A stretch of 7,515 bases of DNA from CAZBZG01 sp964496245 (GTDB lineage Bacteria > Planctomycetota > SZUA-567): the NCBI GenBank assembly GCA_964496245.1, contig CAZBZG010000235.1:1-7515 (forward strand). The letters run 5' to 3'. Position numbers and translations under genes: made by a program. Under the pieces are notes generated by a model that was not told the origin of the DNA, made no database searches, and saw nothing but the letters and a program-made list of their open reading frames with translations. The first letter of the stretch is position 1, and the number at the start of each line of letters is the position of its first letter. Below are positions 5,349-7,515 of this stretch, piece after piece.

Positions 5349-5356
5349 CTTTTCCT
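5349..5356 (+). repeat. Right copy of 8-bp target-site duplication (CTTTTCCT)
   Basis: This exact repeat of the octamer at 5177-5184 lies immediately after the right terminal inverted repeat. Removing one copy plus the element restores a continuous leader reading from 5176 into the remnant gene at 5369. Confidence 0.75.
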
Positions 5357-5368
5357 GCGTGGATGCTT

Positions 5369-5493
5369 ATGCCCAACGTCGCTCAGGTCCTCAAGGAAGA
5401 GATCCGCCGCACAGCGTCCGGGGCGACGCCGGGAGCCACACCTACGAACTGAAGTGCCGCCGGTGCGGTCATCGATGGACGCCCGACAAGTAG
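5369..5493 (+). pseudogene. Frameshifted remnant of a small zinc-ribbon-like protein
   Basis: From the ATG at 5369 (or 5363, in the same frame) the translation begins MPNVAQVLKEEIRR, a coherent amphipathic start, then loses sense and stops at a TGA at 5450-5452. In a different frame the translation continues as HTYELKCRRCGHRWTPDK and stops at 5491-5493. That segment has one CxxC knuckle and the CGHRW wording common in small bacterial zinc ribbons. The expected second CxxC pair is missing. The two halves fit a single short gene broken by a frameshift around 5411-5435 and truncated at its 3' end. The MITE ends 20 bp upstream of the ATG, between this gene and its presumed promoter. Two unrelated fragments lying side by side is the alternative. 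The 63 bp from 5494 to 5556 hold nothing else clear except an AACGATC direct repeat (5533-5539, 5547-5553). Confidence 0.4.
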
Positions 5494-5556
5494 GGCAGGC
5501 AGTCCTCTGCGCAGCGTCGAACGAGAACAGGCAACGATCTTCAGGGAACGATCGTC

Positions 5557-7044
5557 GTGGATGACCGGCATGTTCGTCCGCGTGCACGACTGGCCGTCGC
5601 CGCCTACGGGCTTCTGTTGCTCCTGCTGTTCACGGTGCAGGCGATGCACATGCGCGCCGGCAGGGGGCAGATCCGTTACGAGGAACTCGCCGAATCCGTA
5701 CGCAACGTGTACTGGCTGGAGCAGGGTCGCATCTACGATGGCGTCTCCAGCAACGTGGGATGGTACGGAACGCTGCTGTTTGCCTACCGGGCAGTCGGCT
5801 TCGAACTGCATACAGCCAAATACATCCGCCTGATCCTTGCGGTGCTCTCTCTGTGCGCGCTTGCCGTACTCCTGCTTCGAATGCTCGGCGCGCGACGTGC
5901 ATGGGCGCCCCTCCTCCTCGTGGGGCTCTCCCCGACCTGGCTCTACCTGAATACGCTTCAAACGTCTTACGGTCTCGATTTGGTCTACGCACCGCCATGC
6001 CTGCTGCTCCTCTGGGCATCGACGCGGCAAAAGGCGTGGCCGCGGCGGGCCTGCCTCGCTCTGGCAGGGGGGCTGCTCATGCTGAGCGCCATGAGTTATC
6101 CCGCGTCCCTGCTACTCCTGCCCAGTTTCGCTGGCATGTACGCCCTGTTCTGGCGGTCTTCCGGAGGACTCCACCCTTCCCCCAGGCACGATCTCCTCGC
6201 GCTGGGCGTCGGCCTGCTGGCGCCCCTCGCGTGCGCCCTCCTGTGGCTCGAAACGCCCGGCCGCCTACTCCACGACCCGGCCACGGGCAGCGGCCTCTTC
6301 CGGGGCGGCGGCACGTTCACCGGCGGCCTGCCCGACTGGCAGGCAAGCCTCAGACGCACGGGACTGGATCTCCTTGTAAAGGGCGACAGTTACCATTTCG
6401 AGTTGCCTGCTCCGGAGTTCGGAGGCCCCGTCGGCATGGCGGCTCTGGTGCTGATCGCTGCGGGGCTGGCGCTGCTCGTCCATGACGCTCCGAGACGCCT
6501 GCAGTACCTGACCGGGCTGGGGCTGTTGGCGATCGTCCTGGCCCTCATCCTGCCGAATCTGACAGACCATGCGCCGGGCCTCCGGCGCTCGACTGGCGTA
6601 CTCGCCGGCTTCTACACTCTGGTGGCCCTGGGCTGCTCTTGGTTGCGCCAGGGCTGGTGTCCCCGTCGCCCCGGGCGATGGCTCTTTTTTGCCGGCGCGA
6701 TGCTCCTTCTGGTGCACCATGTCTCGGCCTTGCCCCGCAACCACGAAGGGCTTCGCACCGAAAGCCGGTATCAGACGCACGCCTGGTTCGGTGCAAAGGA
6801 AACAGCCTCCGCATCCCTGCACCATTGGCGCGCGTACACGAAAGAGCGGCCGATCCTCCCCCAGATGCAGACCCCGGACGGACGCTTGATCCAACCGCGC
6901 TATGCAGAGATCTATGCCGCGCTGGCGGGCTATCGCCTGTGGAATCATCTGAAAGCCCGGCCTCTGTACTACTATGACCGCGAGAAGGAGAAACCGGTTC
7001 GCCTGGACCTCGCCCTCTGGCAGAAAGGCGCTTTGCCGCGCTGA
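5557..7044 (+). CDS. Polytopic integral membrane protein, possible GT-C/PMT-like glycosyltransferase
   Basis: This 495-residue protein has about ten to twelve hydrophobic segments, roughly at residues 12-30, 90-108, 115-131, 142-155, 165-180, 182-199, 212-230, 291-308, 316-334, 346-363 and 374-390. A polar C-terminal region of about 105 residues follows. After the first membrane segment comes a long, probably extracytoplasmic loop (31-67) with acidic residues, YEELAESVRNVYWLEQGRIYDG. Many GT-C enzymes of the GT39/PMT type carry catalytic acidic residues in just this first loop, which suggests lipid-linked sugar transfer. I recognise no diagnostic family signature, so the call is structural. 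The GTG start at 5557 has AGGGA at 5543-5547 with a nine-base gap and an N-terminus (MDDRHVRPRARLAV) with positive charge before the first membrane helix, consistent with cytoplasmic N-terminal topology. The gene converges on the minus-strand DUF5610-like fragment. Confidence 0.75.
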   Translation: MDDRHVRPRARLAVAAYGLLLLLLFTVQAMHMRAGRGQIRYEELAESVRNVYWLEQGRIYDGVSSNVGWYGTLLFAYRAVGFELHTAKYIRLILAVLSLCALAVLLLRMLGARRAWAPLLLVGLSPTWLYLNTLQTSYGLDLVYAPPCLLLLWASTRQKAWPRRACLALAGGLLMLSAMSYPASLLLLPSFAGMYALFWRSSGGLHPSPRHDLLALGVGLLAPLACALLWLETPGRLLHDPATGSGLFRGGGTFTGGLPDWQASLRRTGLDLLVKGDSYHFELPAPEFGGPVGMAALVLIAAGLALLVHDAPRRLQYLTGLGLLAIVLALILPNLTDHAPGLRRSTGVLAGFYTLVALGCSWLRQGWCPRRPGRWLFFAGAMLLLVHHVSALPRNHEGLRTESRYQTHAWFGAKETASASLHHWRAYTKERPILPQMQTPDGRLIQPRYAEIYAALAGYRLWNHLKARPLYYYDREKEKPVRLDLALWQKGALPR

Positions 7045-7045
7045 G

Positions 7046-7085
7046 AAAGAAGGGGGGGCCGCCTCCTGGGGGAGAAGACGGCCCC
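7046..7085 (-). terminator. Rho-independent terminator of the minus-strand gene
   Basis: Read on the minus strand, GGGGCCG (7085-7079) pairs with CGGCCCC (7061-7055), with an inner CTCC/GGAG pairing. It is followed by CCCTTCTTTC, a T-rich tail. This suits termination of the minus-strand gene ending at 7113. On the plus strand the same hairpin follows the membrane-protein stop by about ten bases and may act in both directions. A second hairpin, AGAGAG (7094-7099) with CTCTCT (7104-7109) around an ATGG loop, lies beside it. Confidence 0.6.
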
Positions 7086-7112
7086 GATGGGAGAGAGAGA
7101 TGGCTCTCTGGG

Positions 7113-7445
7113 TCAAACGGGAATGTCGAGCGCGCTGGCAGCGGCCGGCAAGGCCTCGCGCGGTGGCGCGGCCTTGTCGCCAGCGACCGGCCCAGCGTTC
7201 TCGCCTTCGGCCAGCCGCAGGCTCTCCGCGCGCACCTGCAGGCTGAGCTCCATGCGATAGGCTTCGATTCGTGCGTACACGCCCTCGGGCGCGCGTTTCT
7301 CGGGAGCGAGACCGCTGGCCACGAAGTCGTCGAGCCCCTGGAACACGATCTCGTGCGTCTTGTCGATGTCCTCCTGGACGGGATCGGGCAGCTCGCCGAG
7401 GATGGCCTGCGCTTCGTCGAACCCCTTCTGAATGGCACCGCGCAT
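7113..7445 (-). CDS. DUF5610-like protein, C-terminal fragment, probably 5'-truncated or broken
   Basis: The 110-residue translation opens MRGAIQKGFDEAQAILGEL and continues with DIDKTHEIVFQGLDDF. This matches my memory of the core of DUF5610 domains (GF-EA--IL, then a TY/TH--I--GLD helix). Family members are normally much longer at the N-terminus. Here the coherent frame extends upstream of the ATG (DSDFADL before MRGA), but a TAA at 7482-7484 closes it. No ribosome binding site precedes the ATG at 7445. A different frame is open from the window edge (7515) through this stop, so a frameshift near 7470-7490 is likely, either a real mutation or an assembly error. The C-terminus after about residue 80 is Ala/Pro-rich and non-conserved. 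The function of DUF5610 is unknown to me. Confidence 0.55.
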   Translation of the reverse strand: MRGAIQKGFDEAQAILGELPDPVQEDIDKTHEIVFQGLDDFVASGLAPEKRAPEGVYARIEAYRMELSLQVRAESLRLAEGENAGPVAGDKAAPPREALPAAASALDIPV

Positions 7446-7515
7446 GAGGTCGGCGAAGTCGCTGTCGCGTCCCGCATCGGATTAGACTCGCGTCCCTATG
7501 ATTTGAGACGGGACC

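Noticed and set aside
5533..5553. AACGATC direct repeat before the membrane-protein gene as an operator
   Set aside because: Two 7-bp copies 14 bp apart are too short and isolated to support a specific regulatory call, and no promoter is clear beside them.
6545..7477. A 310-codon minus-strand frame spanning the membrane-protein end and the DUF5610-like region
   Set aside because: Its translation is Ser/Arg/Pro-rich and runs through the terminator hairpin and both better-supported genes, so it is a chance frame.

Overview
This is a GC-rich bacterial window with short intergenic gaps. It holds six recognisable protein genes or gene ends on the plus strand, one tRNA gene, one small inserted repeat element, one decayed small gene and one truncated gene on the minus strand. 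The mix suggests a heterotrophic bacterium of the Kiritimatiellota/Lentisphaerota/Planctomycetota kind or a similar lineage: an AraC regulator beside a sugar-phosphate-isomerase-like TIM barrel and a Gfo/Idh/MocA oxidoreductase, plus REP-like palindromes. That placement is inference; no rRNA or marker protein is present.

Left part (1-3896): the end of an unidentified charged protein runs straight into a YihX-like HAD hydrolase, which is followed 25 bp later by an AraC-family regulator with an N-terminal cupin sensor. After a 216-bp control region (a predicted sigma-70 promoter, two possible half-sites 21 bp apart, and a strong hairpin beside the ribosome binding site) come a TIM-barrel isomerase/epimerase-like gene and a Gfo/Idh/MocA dehydrogenase. 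These two share an ATGA overlap and form a translationally coupled two-gene catabolic operon, probably for a sugar, polyol or oxidised glycoside. The adjacent AraC protein is the obvious candidate regulator. A GC-rich hairpin after 3896 probably ends the operon.

Middle part (3897-5556): a short glycosyltransferase-2-like gene (resembling TIGR04283) has its own good promoter but has lost the usual acidic DXD-type motif. A tRNA-Tyr(GTA) gene with encoded CCA follows, also with a clear promoter. Next is a promoter-like segment, then a 164-bp near-palindromic element (5185-5348) with 13-bp terminal inverted repeats and a perfect 8-bp flanking duplication, CTTTTCCT. Inside it sit two inverted REP-like units, each with a GTAG head and a 7-bp stem. 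Just downstream is the remnant of a small zinc-ribbon-like gene broken by a frameshift. The element appears to have inserted into the leader of that gene.

Right part (5557-7515): a large polytopic membrane protein, possibly a GT-C/PMT-like glycosyltransferase, converges on a minus-strand fragment that looks like the C-terminal part of a DUF5610 protein. A hairpin terminator lies between them. The most notable non-coding signal in the window is the MITE/REPIN composite at 5177-5356.
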